Below, piece by piece: positions 1-8,569 of a stretch of 64,000 nucleotides of DNA. Source of the DNA: Tistlia sp040905785. Lineage in GTDB: Bacteria > Pseudomonadota > Alphaproteobacteria > Kiloniellales > DSM-21159. Each line of letters starts with the position of its first letter. Positions within the stretch are counted from its first letter, which is position 1. The notes under the pieces were generated by a model. It searched no databases. It worked only from the letters and a program-made list of their open reading frames with translations, and had not been told where the DNA came from. The translations under genes and the position numbers were made by a program. The DNA lies in assembly GCF_040905785.1 (NCBI RefSeq), contig NZ_JBBDQW010000090.1, forward strand, positions 4,570-68,569, in the 5' to 3' direction.

Positions 1-453
1 AGGCTGCAGCAGGACACCCTCGAGGCCGGCGCCCGGGCGCAGCCAGAGCGCCAGGCCGAGGCCGAGCGCCACCGCCGCCACGGTCATCAGCAGGAAGATC
101 AGCACGACCCGGCCGCCGAGCCGCTTCAGAGTGCCGACGTCGCCGCCGGCGGCGACGCCGCGGACCACCGAGGCCAGGACCAGGGGGATCACGACGAACT
201 TGATGACGGCCAGGAAGAAGTGGCCGGGAAAGGCGAGCCAGGCCGCGATCCGCCCCGCCCACACCGGATCGAGCCAGCCCTCGCTCTCGCCGAGCAGCCA
301 GCCGACCAGGATTCCCAGCACCAGCCCGGCCAGCACCTGGGCCCAGAGCCGCGAGCGGATCAGGCCATAGAGCTGCGGGGTCTGGTGAACCAGGGAGCGG
401 CCGCCGAGCACCTCGTCCGCCGGCCGGGTCTCTGCTGACACGGGCTTTCTCAT
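1..453 (-). CDS. dicarboxylate/amino-acid:cation symporter, N-terminal part
   Basis: Reading leftward from the ATG at 451-453, the frame stays open to the window edge (151 codons), so only the N-terminus is present. After about 30 hydrophilic residues come a transmembrane segment rich in Leu/Gly, a short loop, and a second long hydrophobic stretch containing a 'HFFLAVIKFVVIPLV' block. This is the characteristic start of the GltP/DctA (DAACS) family, which imports glutamate, aspartate or C4-dicarboxylates with H+ or Na+. The rest of the gene lies left of the window. It is followed at 544 by an amino-acid ABC transporter on the same strand. Substrate cannot be assigned from the fragment. Confidence 0.75.
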   Translation of the reverse strand, partial: MRKPVSAETRPADEVLGGRSLVHQTPQLYGLIRSRLWAQVLAGLVLGILVGWLLGESEGWLDPVWAGRIAAWLAFPGHFFLAVIKFVVIPLVLASVVRGVAAGGDVGTLKRLGGRVVLIFLLMTVAAVALGLGLALWLRPGAGLEGVLLQP

Positions 454-543
454 CCTGCCGGCAACCTGCCGGGGTCGGCGCGCCGGATCAAGCCGCTTGC
501 CGGCGCCGGCCGACGTTCCCGGCCGGGCTCCGGCGCGCCTGCC

Positions 544-1338
544 CTAGTGCTGCAGTATCTGGCTGAGGAACAGCTGGGTGCGCTCGTTCTGCGGGTCGTT
601 GAAGAAGGTCTCGGGGTCGTTCTCCTCGATGATCTCGCCGCCGTCCATGAAGATGACGCGGTTCGCGACCTTGCGCGCGAAGCCCATCTCGTGGGTCACG
701 CAGATCATGGTCATGCCGGACTCGGCGAGCGCCACCATGGTGTCCAGCACTTCGGAGATCATCTCGGGGTCGAGCGCCGAGGTCGGCTCGTCGAAGAGCA
801 TGATCTCGGGATTCATGCAGAGCGAGCGGGCGATCGCGACGCGCTGCTGCTGGCCGCCCGAGAGCTGCCCCGGGAACTTGTGCGCCTGCTCGGGGATGCG
901 CACCCGCTCCAGGTACTTCATGGCGGCCTCCTCGGCCTCGCGCTTGGGCAGCTTGCGCACCCAGATCGGCGCCAGGGTGCAGTTGTCGAGCACGGTCAGG
1001 TGCGGGAAGAGGTTGAAGTGCTGGAACACCATGCCGACCTCGCGGCGGATCTCGGCGATGTTCTTGATGTCGTCGGTCAGCTCGACGCCGCTGACGAAGA
1101 TGTCGCCCTTCTGGTGCTGCTCCAGGCGGTTGATGCAGCGGATCAGGGTCGACTTGCCCGACCCCGAGGGCCCGCAGACGACGATACGCTCGCCCTTGTG
1201 GACCTTGAGGTTGATGTTCTTCAGCACGTGGAACTCGCCGAACCACTTGTGCATGTTGCGGATCTCGATGGCCACCTCGTCGGAGACCTGCATCCGGGGC
1301 TCGGCCTGTGCGGTCGTATGGCTTTGGGAATCGCTCAT
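544..1338 (-). CDS. aapP: general L-amino-acid ABC transporter, ATP-binding protein
   Basis: A 264-residue ATPase of the polar amino-acid uptake class. It carries a Walker A (GPSGSGKST), the signature LSGGQQQR and a Walker B ending LFDEPTSALDPEM, followed by the CVTHEMGFARKV switch-histidine region typical of the GlnQ/AapP/BztD group. It is the last gene of a four-gene minus-strand set, aapJ-aapQ-aapM-aapP, 33 nt after aapM. It should energise uptake of a broad range of L-amino acids through AapQM. No T-rich intrinsic terminator is evident between 454 and 543. Confidence 0.95.
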   Translation of the reverse strand: MSDSQSHTTAQAEPRMQVSDEVAIEIRNMHKWFGEFHVLKNINLKVHKGERIVVCGPSGSGKSTLIRCINRLEQHQKGDIFVSGVELTDDIKNIAEIRREVGMVFQHFNLFPHLTVLDNCTLAPIWVRKLPKREAEEAAMKYLERVRIPEQAHKFPGQLSGGQQQRVAIARSLCMNPEIMLFDEPTSALDPEMISEVLDTMVALAESGMTMICVTHEMGFARKVANRVIFMDGGEIIEENDPETFFNDPQNERTQLFLSQILQH

Positions 1339-1371
1339 GGTGGCTGGTTATCCGTGGCTGGTGGCGTGGCG

Positions 1372-3369
1372 CTAGCGGCGTCCATGACCGGTTTCGAGCT
1401 TCTTTTCCAGATAGATCGAATAGCGGGACATGGTGAAGCAGAAGACGAAGAAGATCGCCCCGACGAAGATGTAGGTCTCCTGGAAGAAGCCGATCCAGTT
1501 GGAGTCCGAGTTGGTCGACTTGGCGACCTGGAGCAGGTCGAGGATGCCGATGATGCCGAGCAGCGTGGTGTCCTTGAACAGGCCGATGAAGGTGTTGACG
1601 ATGCCCGGGATGACGATCTTCAGGGCCTGCGGCAGGACCACCAGACGCATGTTCTTCCAGTAGGTCAGGCCGAGGGCGTCGGCCGCCTCGTACTGGCCCT
1701 TGGGGATCGCCTGCAGCCCGCCGCGCACGACCTCCGCCATGTAGGCCGAGGCGAAGAGCGCGACGCCGATCAGGGCGCGCAGGAACTTGTCGAAGTTCAT
1801 GCCCTCCGGCAGGAACAGCGGCAGCATCACCGAGCTCATGAACAGGATGGTGATCAGCGGCACGCCGCGCACCGTCTCGATGAAGGCGACCGAGAGCGCG
1901 CGCACGACCGGCAGGCGCGAGCGCCGGCCGAGCGCGAGCAGGATGCCGATCGGCAGGCTCGCCGTGATGCCGACCAGGCCGGTGACCATGGTCGCCAGCA
2001 GGCCGCCCCACTTGTCGGTGCCGACGACCGACAGGGACAACGTGTCCTGGCTGATCTGGTTGCCGGCGAAGAGGATCATGGCGGACAGCAGCGCGGCGGC
2101 GACGACCGCCGGACGGGCGGCGCGCCACTCCGCCTCGCCGGCCTGGCCGGCGACCTGCCGCAGCACGGCGCGCAGGCCCCACAGGAAGAGCGCGCCGAAG
2201 ATCATCCACCAGAGCGGCGAGAGCGCCAGGCCAAGCAGATAGAGCCGCCCGGAGAAGATCTGGTCGACCGGGCCGGTCGGCAGGGCGATGTTCTGGCCCA
2301 CGGTCAGGCGGCTGTTGACCTCCGCCATCTGCGGCGTCACCTCGGTGGCGATCCTGGCCTGCTCGAAGCCAACCAGCGGCTCGGGCCCGAAGGCGAAGAA
2401 CAGCGCGACCGCCAGCACCGGCGCCAGGTAGCTGAAGACCAGCAGCCGGCTGCGCGCCGTCAGGCCCGACCAGGCGAAGGGCGCCACCGCGGCCAGCAGC
2501 ACCAGCAGGCCGAGCAGCAGGCGCAGCGGGCCGTGGGCCAGCTCGACCCCGGTCAGCAGCCAGTACGCCACGAAGGGATAGGCGGCGCTGAACCACAGGG
2601 CCCGGGGACGCTGCGGCATGCCGGCGAAGAGCAGCGGCGGCACCGCGATCAGCAGGCCGAGGAAGGCGACCAGCGGGCGCCACAGCTGGTCGCGGTCGTA
2701 GAAGCCGACCATGAAGAGGGTAAAGCGCTGCTTGATGACGACCCAGCAGGCGCCGTCGTAGGAGTCGCCCCAGGCGGCCAGCGGCATCAGCTCGTCGTAG
2801 ATCTCCAGGGCCGCCGGCACGTTGTCCGTCTCGACCGCCTCGGCGAGCTGCGGCGCGAGCTCGGCCGGGCGCACCTGCTCCATCACCGGCAGCAGGCTGT
2901 CCGGCACCAGGCCGGCCTGCTCGGTCTGGGCATAGCGGTCGAGGAAGACGCCGAGCAGGCTCGGGCTGCCGAGGAACAGCGAGCGCGCCGCCATCTGCTC
3001 GACCCGGACCCGCGCCGCCTGGCGCGCGGTCAGGCCCTCGGCGCCGGGATCGAGCGCGTAGTGCTCGGGGTCGAAGGCGCGGGCGTTCTCGCCGATCAAC
3101 GCCGAGGTGCGACCGAGGTCGCAGACCCGGCGATCCTCGCCCGTCACCACCGAGTCGACCACTGCCCAGTTCGCGATCGGCACGATCACGAGATAGAGCA
3201 GCACCAGGGTGACCAGCGTCGCCACCGTGTTGATCGGGCCCGAGAAGAGGTTGCCGCGCAGCCATCCGATCAGGCCCACCGTGCCCGGCGGCGGCGGCAG
3301 GTCCGGGTGCTGGCCCGGCGCGTAGGTGGATCCGTCGTCCTGGGGGACCTGGCTTTCCGACATCACCAT
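1372..3369 (-). CDS. aapM: general L-amino-acid ABC transporter, permease AapM (enlarged)
   Basis: The C-terminal half (about residues 455-665) is a clear AapM/BztC permease: SLPIGILLALGRRSR, an EAA loop at about 561-580 and LFKDTTLLGIIG. The protein is 665 residues, whereas AapM is usually around 380-400. The extra length is an acidic, Ala-rich periplasmic segment (about 80-203) inserted between TM1 and the conserved GACWVVIKQRF block, plus additional hydrophobic segments and a second hydrophilic loop at about 230-450. Reading is uninterrupted, so this is not a frameshift artefact. It starts at ATG 3369 (a second ATG two codons later) and lies 4 nt downstream of aapQ. Confidence 0.9.
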   Translation of the reverse strand: MVMSESQVPQDDGSTYAPGQHPDLPPPPGTVGLIGWLRGNLFSGPINTVATLVTLVLLYLVIVPIANWAVVDSVVTGEDRRVCDLGRTSALIGENARAFDPEHYALDPGAEGLTARQAARVRVEQMAARSLFLGSPSLLGVFLDRYAQTEQAGLVPDSLLPVMEQVRPAELAPQLAEAVETDNVPAALEIYDELMPLAAWGDSYDGACWVVIKQRFTLFMVGFYDRDQLWRPLVAFLGLLIAVPPLLFAGMPQRPRALWFSAAYPFVAYWLLTGVELAHGPLRLLLGLLVLLAAVAPFAWSGLTARSRLLVFSYLAPVLAVALFFAFGPEPLVGFEQARIATEVTPQMAEVNSRLTVGQNIALPTGPVDQIFSGRLYLLGLALSPLWWMIFGALFLWGLRAVLRQVAGQAGEAEWRAARPAVVAAALLSAMILFAGNQISQDTLSLSVVGTDKWGGLLATMVTGLVGITASLPIGILLALGRRSRLPVVRALSVAFIETVRGVPLITILFMSSVMLPLFLPEGMNFDKFLRALIGVALFASAYMAEVVRGGLQAIPKGQYEAADALGLTYWKNMRLVVLPQALKIVIPGIVNTFIGLFKDTTLLGIIGILDLLQVAKSTNSDSNWIGFFQETYIFVGAIFFVFCFTMSRYSIYLEKKLETGHGRR

Positions 3370-3373
3370 GGCG

Positions 3374-4558
3374 TCAGCGCTCCACCAGCGCGATGCGGCG
3401 GTTGTAGAGGTTCATCACGAACGAGATGCTCAGCGAGATCGTCAGATAGACCGCCATGGTCAGCGCGATGCACTCGACCGCCTGGCCGGTCTGGTTGAGC
3501 GTGATGCCGCTCAGGGTCGCGACCAGCTCGGCGTAGCCGATCGCCACCCCGAGCGAGGAGTTCTTGGTCAGGTTCAGGTACTGGCTGGTCAGCGGCGGCA
3601 CGATCACGCGCAGCGCCTGCGGGATGATGATCAGCCGCATGGTCCAGCGCGGCTTGAGGCCCAGCGCTAAGGCGGCCTCGGTCTGGCCGTGGCTGATCGC
3701 CAGGATGCCGGCGCGCACGATCTCGGCGATGAAGGCGGCGGTGTAGAACGACAGGGCGAGCAGCAGCGCCACGAACTCGGGCGTGACGGTGAAGCCGCCG
3801 CGGAAGCCGAAGTTGCCGAGCACCGGGATCTCGAAGCCGAGCGGCCGGCCGGCGGCCAGGTAGGCGATTACCGGCAGCAGCAGAATCAGGGCCAGGTTCA
3901 CCCGGAAGACAGGAAAGACCTGCCCGGTCGCCGCCTGCCGCTTGCGCGCCCAGCGCACCAGCGCGATGGCGCCGACGATCGCCGCCAGCAGGGCCAGCGG
4001 CACGATCGAGAAGCCCGGCTCGAGAATCGGCGCCGGCGCCTGCAGGCCGCGGTTAGAGATGAAGACGCCGATGCCCAGGTCGACCGCGTTGCGCACCTGC
4101 GGCAGCGCGATCATCACCGAGTACCAGAAGTAGATCTGCAGCAGCAGCGGCACGTTGCGGACGATCTCGACGTACCAGTAGACCGCCTTCGACAGCAGCC
4201 AGTTCGGCGTCAGCCGAAGCACCCCGAGGATGAATCCGACGACGGTGGCGATGACGACGCCGACCGCCGAGACCAGCAGGGTGTTGAGCAGGCCGACGAC
4301 GAAGGCGCGGCCGTGGCTGTCGGTCGGCCCGAAGGGGATCAGGGTGTTGTCGAGCTCGTATCCCGCCTGGATCGAGAGGAAGCCGAAGCCGCTGGCGATG
4401 CCGCGCGCGGCCAGGTTGCTGGCGGTATTGCTGATGATGAAGGCGAGGAAGGTTCCGGCGACTCCGATCGTCAGCGCCTGGAACAGAAGACCGCGGAACC
4501 GCTGGTCCGTCCACAGGGAGGATCCAAGCTTCGCGCGTTCGGCCGAATCGACCGCCAT
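3374..4558 (-). CDS. aapQ: general L-amino-acid ABC transporter, permease AapQ
   Basis: A 394-residue integral membrane permease. It has the family N-terminus (DQRFRGLLFQALTIG), the NTLLVSAVGVVIATVVG block, the RNVPLLLQIYFWY motif, a long inserted loop normal for AapQ, and a C-terminal EAA loop with ALGLKPRWTMRLIIIPQALR. It pairs with AapM to form the membrane channel of the broad-specificity L-amino-acid importer. A 240-bp untranslated interval containing a strong hairpin separates it from aapJ, an arrangement that normally lets the binding protein be made in excess over the permeases. Confidence 0.95.
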   Translation of the reverse strand: MAVDSAERAKLGSSLWTDQRFRGLLFQALTIGVAGTFLAFIISNTASNLAARGIASGFGFLSIQAGYELDNTLIPFGPTDSHGRAFVVGLLNTLLVSAVGVVIATVVGFILGVLRLTPNWLLSKAVYWYVEIVRNVPLLLQIYFWYSVMIALPQVRNAVDLGIGVFISNRGLQAPAPILEPGFSIVPLALLAAIVGAIALVRWARKRQAATGQVFPVFRVNLALILLLPVIAYLAAGRPLGFEIPVLGNFGFRGGFTVTPEFVALLLALSFYTAAFIAEIVRAGILAISHGQTEAALALGLKPRWTMRLIIIPQALRVIVPPLTSQYLNLTKNSSLGVAIGYAELVATLSGITLNQTGQAVECIALTMAVYLTISLSISFVMNLYNRRIALVER

Positions 4559-4757
4559 TACGCCCCCTCTTGTCCGTGGTGCCGATGTCCTGGCCGGCGC
4601 CGGGGAACCCGATCGGAAACGGCGCCTCCCGTCGCGCCGTGGCGGTCGTCGTCGCCGCCTTGGCCGGCCCTGCCTCAGACCCTGGCGTGCCGTCGGATCG
4701 GCAGCCGACAGTTCCGCTCGACCCTAGATCGAAGAACGTCGCTCACGCTTGCCGGCG

Positions 4758-4787
4758 CCCGCGCCGCGGATCGCTCCGCGGCGCGGG
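4758..4787 (-). promoter_or_regulatory. perfect hairpin between aapJ and aapQ
   Basis: A 13-bp perfect inverted repeat (arms CCCGCGCCGCGGA at 4758-4770 and its complement at 4775-4787, 4-nt loop TCGC) lies 11 nt after the aapJ stop codon. On the minus strand it is not followed by a T tract, so it is unlikely to be a full terminator. Similar hairpins between binding-protein and permease genes act as 3' stabilisers or partial terminators that raise binding-protein levels; that role is inferred here. Confidence 0.7.
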
Positions 4788-4798
4788 ACCGGATCGGC

Positions 4799-5821
4799 TC
4801 AGCGGTACGGCGGCGAGTAGAGGATGCCGCCGTCGGTCCACTGCGCGTTCAGGCCGCGCTCCAGGCCGAGCGGCGTCTCGACGCCGACGTTGCGCTCGAA
4901 GACCTCGGCGTAGTTGCCGACCATCTTGACGACGTTGTAGCCGAACTCGTTCGGCAGGCCGAGCATCGCGCCCATCTCGCCCTCGGTGCCGAGCAGTCGG
5001 CGCACCTCGGGGTTCTCGGTGTTCGCCTTCATGTCGTCGACGTTCTCGGAGTTCACCCCGAGCTCTTCGGCGGTGATCATGGCGTTGAGCACCCAGCGGC
5101 CGATATCGCCCCAGTTGTTGTCGCCGTGGCGGACCAGCGGGCCGAGCGGCTCCTTGGAGATGATCTCCGGCAGGATCTTGTGGGCCGAGGGGTCGGCCAT
5201 CGAGGAACGCTGCGCGGCAAGGCCGGAGGCGTCGGTCGTGTAGACGTCGCAGCGACCGGCCTCATAGGCCTCGCGGGCCTGGTCCGAGGTGTCGATCGTG
5301 ACCGGCTCGAAGCTCATGTTGTTGGTGCGGAAGTAGTCCGCGAGGTTGAGCTCCGTGGTCGTGCCGGTCTGGATGCAGACGCTGGCGCCGTCGAGGTCCT
5401 TGGCCGAATCGATGCCCATGTCGCTGCGGATCATGAAGCCCTGGCCGTCGTAGTAGGAGACGCCCATGAACTCGAAGCCGAGCTGGACGTCGCGAGACAG
5501 GGTCCAGGTCGTGTTGCGCGACAGGATGTCGATCTCGCCGGACTGCAGCGCGGTGAAGCGCTCCTTGGCGGTCGTCGGGGTGAAGGCGACCTTGTCCGGG
5601 TCGCCGAAGATGGCGGCGGCCACGGCCCGGCAGTAGTCGACGTCGAAGCCTTCCCAGCGGCCCTGGTCGTCGGTCTGGGAGAAGCCGGCAAGGCCGGTCG
5701 AGACGCCGCACTGCAGCTGCCCCTTCGACTTGACGTTCTCCAGCGTCGATTGCGCGGCAGCGGCGCCCGCGCTGAGCGCGGTCGCGGCGGCGGCGGCGAC
5801 GAAAATTTTCGTCATTCTCAT
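4799..5821 (-). CDS. aapJ: general L-amino-acid ABC transporter, periplasmic binding protein
   Basis: A 340-residue exported solute-binding protein. It has a Sec signal peptide (basic start, Ala-rich core, cleavage near AAAAQS) followed by the AapJ/BztA fold: GVSTGLAGFSQTDDQG, FDVDYCRAVAAAIFGD, the ERFTALQSGEIDILSRNTTWT block and a C-terminal NAQWTDGGILYSPPYR. It captures polar L-amino acids for AapQMP. Start is ATG 5821 with a GGGAAGG ribosome-binding site 7 nt upstream. It is the first gene of the operon and diverges from the PLP lyase at 6089 across a 267-bp interval that should carry both promoters; I see no unambiguous sigma-70 or sigma-54 site there. Confidence 0.95.
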   Translation of the reverse strand: MRMTKIFVAAAAATALSAGAAAAQSTLENVKSKGQLQCGVSTGLAGFSQTDDQGRWEGFDVDYCRAVAAAIFGDPDKVAFTPTTAKERFTALQSGEIDILSRNTTWTLSRDVQLGFEFMGVSYYDGQGFMIRSDMGIDSAKDLDGASVCIQTGTTTELNLADYFRTNNMSFEPVTIDTSDQAREAYEAGRCDVYTTDASGLAAQRSSMADPSAHKILPEIISKEPLGPLVRHGDNNWGDIGRWVLNAMITAEELGVNSENVDDMKANTENPEVRRLLGTEGEMGAMLGLPNEFGYNVVKMVGNYAEVFERNVGVETPLGLERGLNAQWTDGGILYSPPYR

Positions 5822-6088
5822 TTCTTGACCTTCCCTGTTGGCGTGCTTGTCGTCTTTGTGGTGAGACGCCCCTCAGCTCACCGCAGACAGCCTGCGCTGC
5901 CGCGGGACGCTCGCCCCGTGAGCAACCATGAAACATCCCAGTCACAAAGGCAATACAAGCCATCATGGCTGCCATGAGCTTTTGGCAGGTGCCTTGGCGC
6001 GCGCCGCCGGCTTCGCGTAGACAGGGTCACCGACCGGCGGCGACCCTTGCCCCCCGGCTCCCGACGCCCCGCCAGGAGGACCGAAGCG

Positions 6089-7291
6089 ATGCCCGCGAGA
6101 GAAAACCCGCAGTGGCGCCCGGATACGGTACTCGGCCATGCCGGCCGGGACCTCGAGCCCCGCGGCGGGCGGGCGGTCAACCCGCCGGTCGTGCGCGCCT
6201 CGACCGTGCTGTTCGACAGCCTGGACGCCTGGGCCGACGCCCTGCCGCGCCGCATGGAGCCGGACTTCATGCAGTACGGCCGCTTCGGCACGCAGACCCA
6301 CTTCGCCCTGAACGAGGCGATCGCCCGGCTCGAGGGCGCGGACGGCGCCCTCGCCCTGCCCTCCGGCCTGGCCGCCATCGTCGCCACCTACCTCGCCTTT
6401 CTCGGCCCCGGCGACCACGCCCTGGTCGCGGACACGGTCTACGCGCCGAACCGCAGCACCTGCCTGGGGCTGCTCGCGCGCATCGGCGTCGAGACCAGCT
6501 TCTACGATCCCGGCGTCGGCGCCGGCATCGACGCGCTGATCCGGCCGAACACCCGGCTGGTCTTCCTGGAGGCGCCGGGCTCGCTCACCTTCGAGATGCA
6601 GGACGTGCCGGCGATCGCCGCGGCGGCGCGCGCCCGCGGCATCGTCACGGCGATCGACAACACCTGGGCGACGCCGCTCTACTTCCGGCCGCTCGACCAC
6701 GGCGTCGACGTCTCGATCATGGCCGGCACCAAGTACGTCGTCGGGCACTCCGACGCGATGCTCGGCACGATCGCGACCACCGAGGCGCACTACGAGCGCA
6801 TCAAGAAGACGGTCCAGGAGCTGGCCTACGCGGTCGGCGCCGACGACGCCTGGCTGGCTCTGCGCGGCCTGCGGACGCTCTCGGTGCGCCTCGCGCGCCA
6901 TCAGGAGACCGGCCTGGCGCTGGCCGCCTGGCTGGCCGCGCGTCCGGAGGTCGCCCGCGTCTTCCATCCCGGCCTGCCCGGCGACCCCGGCCACGCCCTC
7001 TGGCGGCGCGACTTCACGGGCGCCTGCGGCCTGTTCGGCCTCGAGCTCGAGCCAGTCGGCGACGCGGCCGTCGCCGCTCTGGTCGACGGCCTCGAGCTGT
7101 TCGGCATCGGCGCCTCCTGGGGCGGCTTCGAAAGCCTGGTGCTGCCGACCCGCCCCGAGAAGTTGCGTACGGCGCGGCCCTGGGACGGTCGCGGCCCGAC
7201 GCTGCGCTTCCACGCCGGCCTGGAGGACCCGCAGGACCTGATCGACGATCTCGAGGCGGGCTTCGCGCGGCTGCGCGCCGCGAGCGGCTGA
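6089..7291 (+). CDS. metC: Cys/Met-metabolism PLP enzyme, cystathionine beta-lyase type
   Basis: A 400-residue fold-type I PLP enzyme. It shows the trans-sulfuration pattern: TVLGHAGRD near the start, YGRFGTQTHFALNEAIARLEG, the ALPSGLAAIVATYLAF block, D190 in the AIDNTWATPL motif and the Schiff-base lysine K215 in MAGTKYVVGHSD. This pattern fits cystathionine beta-lyase (cystathionine to homocysteine, pyruvate and ammonia). The start is ATG 6089 because an AGGAGGA site lies 8 nt upstream; an in-frame ATG at 6047 has no such site. The stop overlaps the ATG of the next gene. Exact substrate among beta-lyase/gamma-synthase relatives is not certain. Confidence 0.85.
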   Translation: MPARENPQWRPDTVLGHAGRDLEPRGGRAVNPPVVRASTVLFDSLDAWADALPRRMEPDFMQYGRFGTQTHFALNEAIARLEGADGALALPSGLAAIVATYLAFLGPGDHALVADTVYAPNRSTCLGLLARIGVETSFYDPGVGAGIDALIRPNTRLVFLEAPGSLTFEMQDVPAIAAAARARGIVTAIDNTWATPLYFRPLDHGVDVSIMAGTKYVVGHSDAMLGTIATTEAHYERIKKTVQELAYAVGADDAWLALRGLRTLSVRLARHQETGLALAAWLAARPEVARVFHPGLPGDPGHALWRRDFTGACGLFGLELEPVGDAAVAALVDGLELFGIGASWGGFESLVLPTRPEKLRTARPWDGRGPTLRFHAGLEDPQDLIDDLEAGFARLRAASG

Positions 7292-7647
7292 TGACCGCGC
7301 GGCCGCGCCTGCGCATCCTGCTCGGCTCGGCGACCGCGGTCGGCCCCGGCAAGGCCGACCTGCTCGCGGCGATCGCCCGGGTGCACTCGATCAGCGGCGC
7401 GGCCAAGGCCATGGGCATGTCCTATCGCCGCGCCTGGCTGCTGGTCGAGACCATGAACGCCTGCTTCACCGGCCCCCTGGTCGAGGCCGCGCGCGGCGGC
7501 AGCGGCGGCGGCGGCGCCCGCCTGACCCCGCTCGGCGAGGAGGTCCTGGCGCGCTACCGGGCGCTGGAGGAGAAGGGCCGCCTGGCGCTGGCCGAGGATC
7601 TCGCCGATTTCGCCCGCCTGCTCAAGGAAGAGCCGCCGGAGGACTGA
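7291..7647 (+). CDS. ModE-like winged-helix DNA-binding protein
   Basis: A 118-residue protein made only of the N-terminal winged-helix domain of ModE. It contains the helix-turn-helix segment SISGAAKAMGMSYRRAWLLVETMN followed by the GGGARLTPLGEEVLARYRALE wing. The C-terminal TOBE molybdate-binding domains are absent, as in the many stand-alone ModE-N regulators. Its ATG overlaps the stop of the PLP lyase (ATGA), so the two are translationally coupled. Its 3' end overlaps the convergent ptxE gene by 26 bp. Ligand and targets are unknown; no molybdate transporter genes are in the window. Confidence 0.75.
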   Translation: MTARPRLRILLGSATAVGPGKADLLAAIARVHSISGAAKAMGMSYRRAWLLVETMNACFTGPLVEAARGGSGGGGARLTPLGEEVLARYRALEEKGRLALAEDLADFARLLKEEPPED

Positions 7648-8569
7648 GCGCCTCGACTGGCAGGGCGGCGTCCGCGCCCTCCCGCGCCAGCAGGAAGTCG
7701 CGGAAGCGGGCGGCGGGCGCGGTCGGCGGCAGTCTCTCCGGCAGCACGATCTGGAGGTCCTTGGCCAGGTCGAGGCCGTCGAGCGAGAGCGCCACCAGGC
7801 TGCCGGCCGCGACCTCCTCCTCGACCGCACCGCGCAGCACCAGCGACAGCCCCCGGCCGCTGCGCACGGCGCGCTTGACCGCCTCGGTGCTGCCCAGGCC
7901 GTCGATGGCCCCGAGGGCGCCGGCGCCTTCGCCGAGCTGCCGGCGCAGCAGCGTACCGGTGCCAGTGCCGCGCTCGCCGCCGAACAGCACCTCGCCGGCG
8001 AGCTCCTCGAGCGGCACCGATTCGCGGCGGGCCAGGCGGTGGTGCGGCGCGGCGATCAGGCACAGCGGCTCGCGCCGCCAGCTGCAGGCGCGGAAGCCCG
8101 GCCGGCCGTCCCACCACTCGAGGAGCGCCAGGTCCGCCTGCCCGCTCTCGAGCCTCGCGGCAGCCTCGGGGTTGCTTCCGATCCACAGCTCGGTCTCGCG
8201 CCCCGGCTCCGCGCCACCCTCGCCCGCCTGGCCCCCCGCCCCATCCTGCCAGTCGGCGAGCGCAGGCTGCAGCAGGTAGACGCCGATGTTGCTGGCGGCG
8301 GCGAGGCGCAGCGGCAGCGAACGGAGCAGGCGTTGCGCACGCTCGGCCGTGTCCAGCAGGGCGTGCGCCAGGGGCAGGAACCGCTCGCCGGCCGCGGTCG
8401 GGCGCGGCGCGCCGCCGCGCCGGAGCAGCACGCTGCCGAGCTCCCGCTCGAGGCCGCGCAGCTGCTCCAGCAGGGTCGAGGGCGAGAGCGCCAGCCGACG
8501 GGCGGCGGGCCTAAGCCCGCCGGCCTCCAGGACGGTCAGGAAGGCCCGGACCTGCAGCAGATTGATCAC
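7622..8569 (-). CDS. ptxE: LysR-family regulator of the phosphite operon
   Basis: A 315-residue LysR-type regulator. It has an N-terminal helix-turn-helix (LLQVRAFLTVLEAGGLRPAARRLALSPSTL) and a periplasmic-binding-like effector domain (LWIGSNPEAAARLESGQADLALLEW). The start is GTG 8569, overlapping the ptxD stop as GTGA, so it is coupled to ptxD. Placement as the fifth gene after ptxABCD matches ptxE of the Pseudomonas stutzeri phosphite locus, where it is the LysR-family member. Assignment as PtxE rests on position plus family; sequence identity to known PtxE was not computed. Confidence 0.8.
   Translation of the reverse strand: MINLLQVRAFLTVLEAGGLRPAARRLALSPSTLLEQLRGLERELGSVLLRRGGAPRPTAAGERFLPLAHALLDTAERAQRLLRSLPLRLAAASNIGVYLLQPALADWQDGAGGQAGEGGAEPGRETELWIGSNPEAAARLESGQADLALLEWWDGRPGFRACSWRREPLCLIAAPHHRLARRESVPLEELAGEVLFGGERGTGTGTLLRRQLGEGAGALGAIDGLGSTEAVKRAVRSGRGLSLVLRGAVEEEVAAGSLVALSLDGLDLAKDLQIVLPERLPPTAPAARFRDFLLAREGADAALPVEALSPPAALP

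Noticed and set aside
547..3498. Very long frame on the plus strand opposite aapP/aapM.
   Set aside because: Its composition (runs of Asp, Arg, His, Gln, Gly) is that of an antisense shadow in GC-rich DNA; the minus strand carries clear ABC transporter genes. Many similar shadows opposite other genes were dropped for the same reason.
5982..6000. TGGCAGGTGCCTTGGC as a sigma-54 promoter for the PLP lyase.
   Set aside because: It departs from TGGCAC-N5-TTGC at both conserved core positions, and no enhancer-binding protein is encoded nearby.
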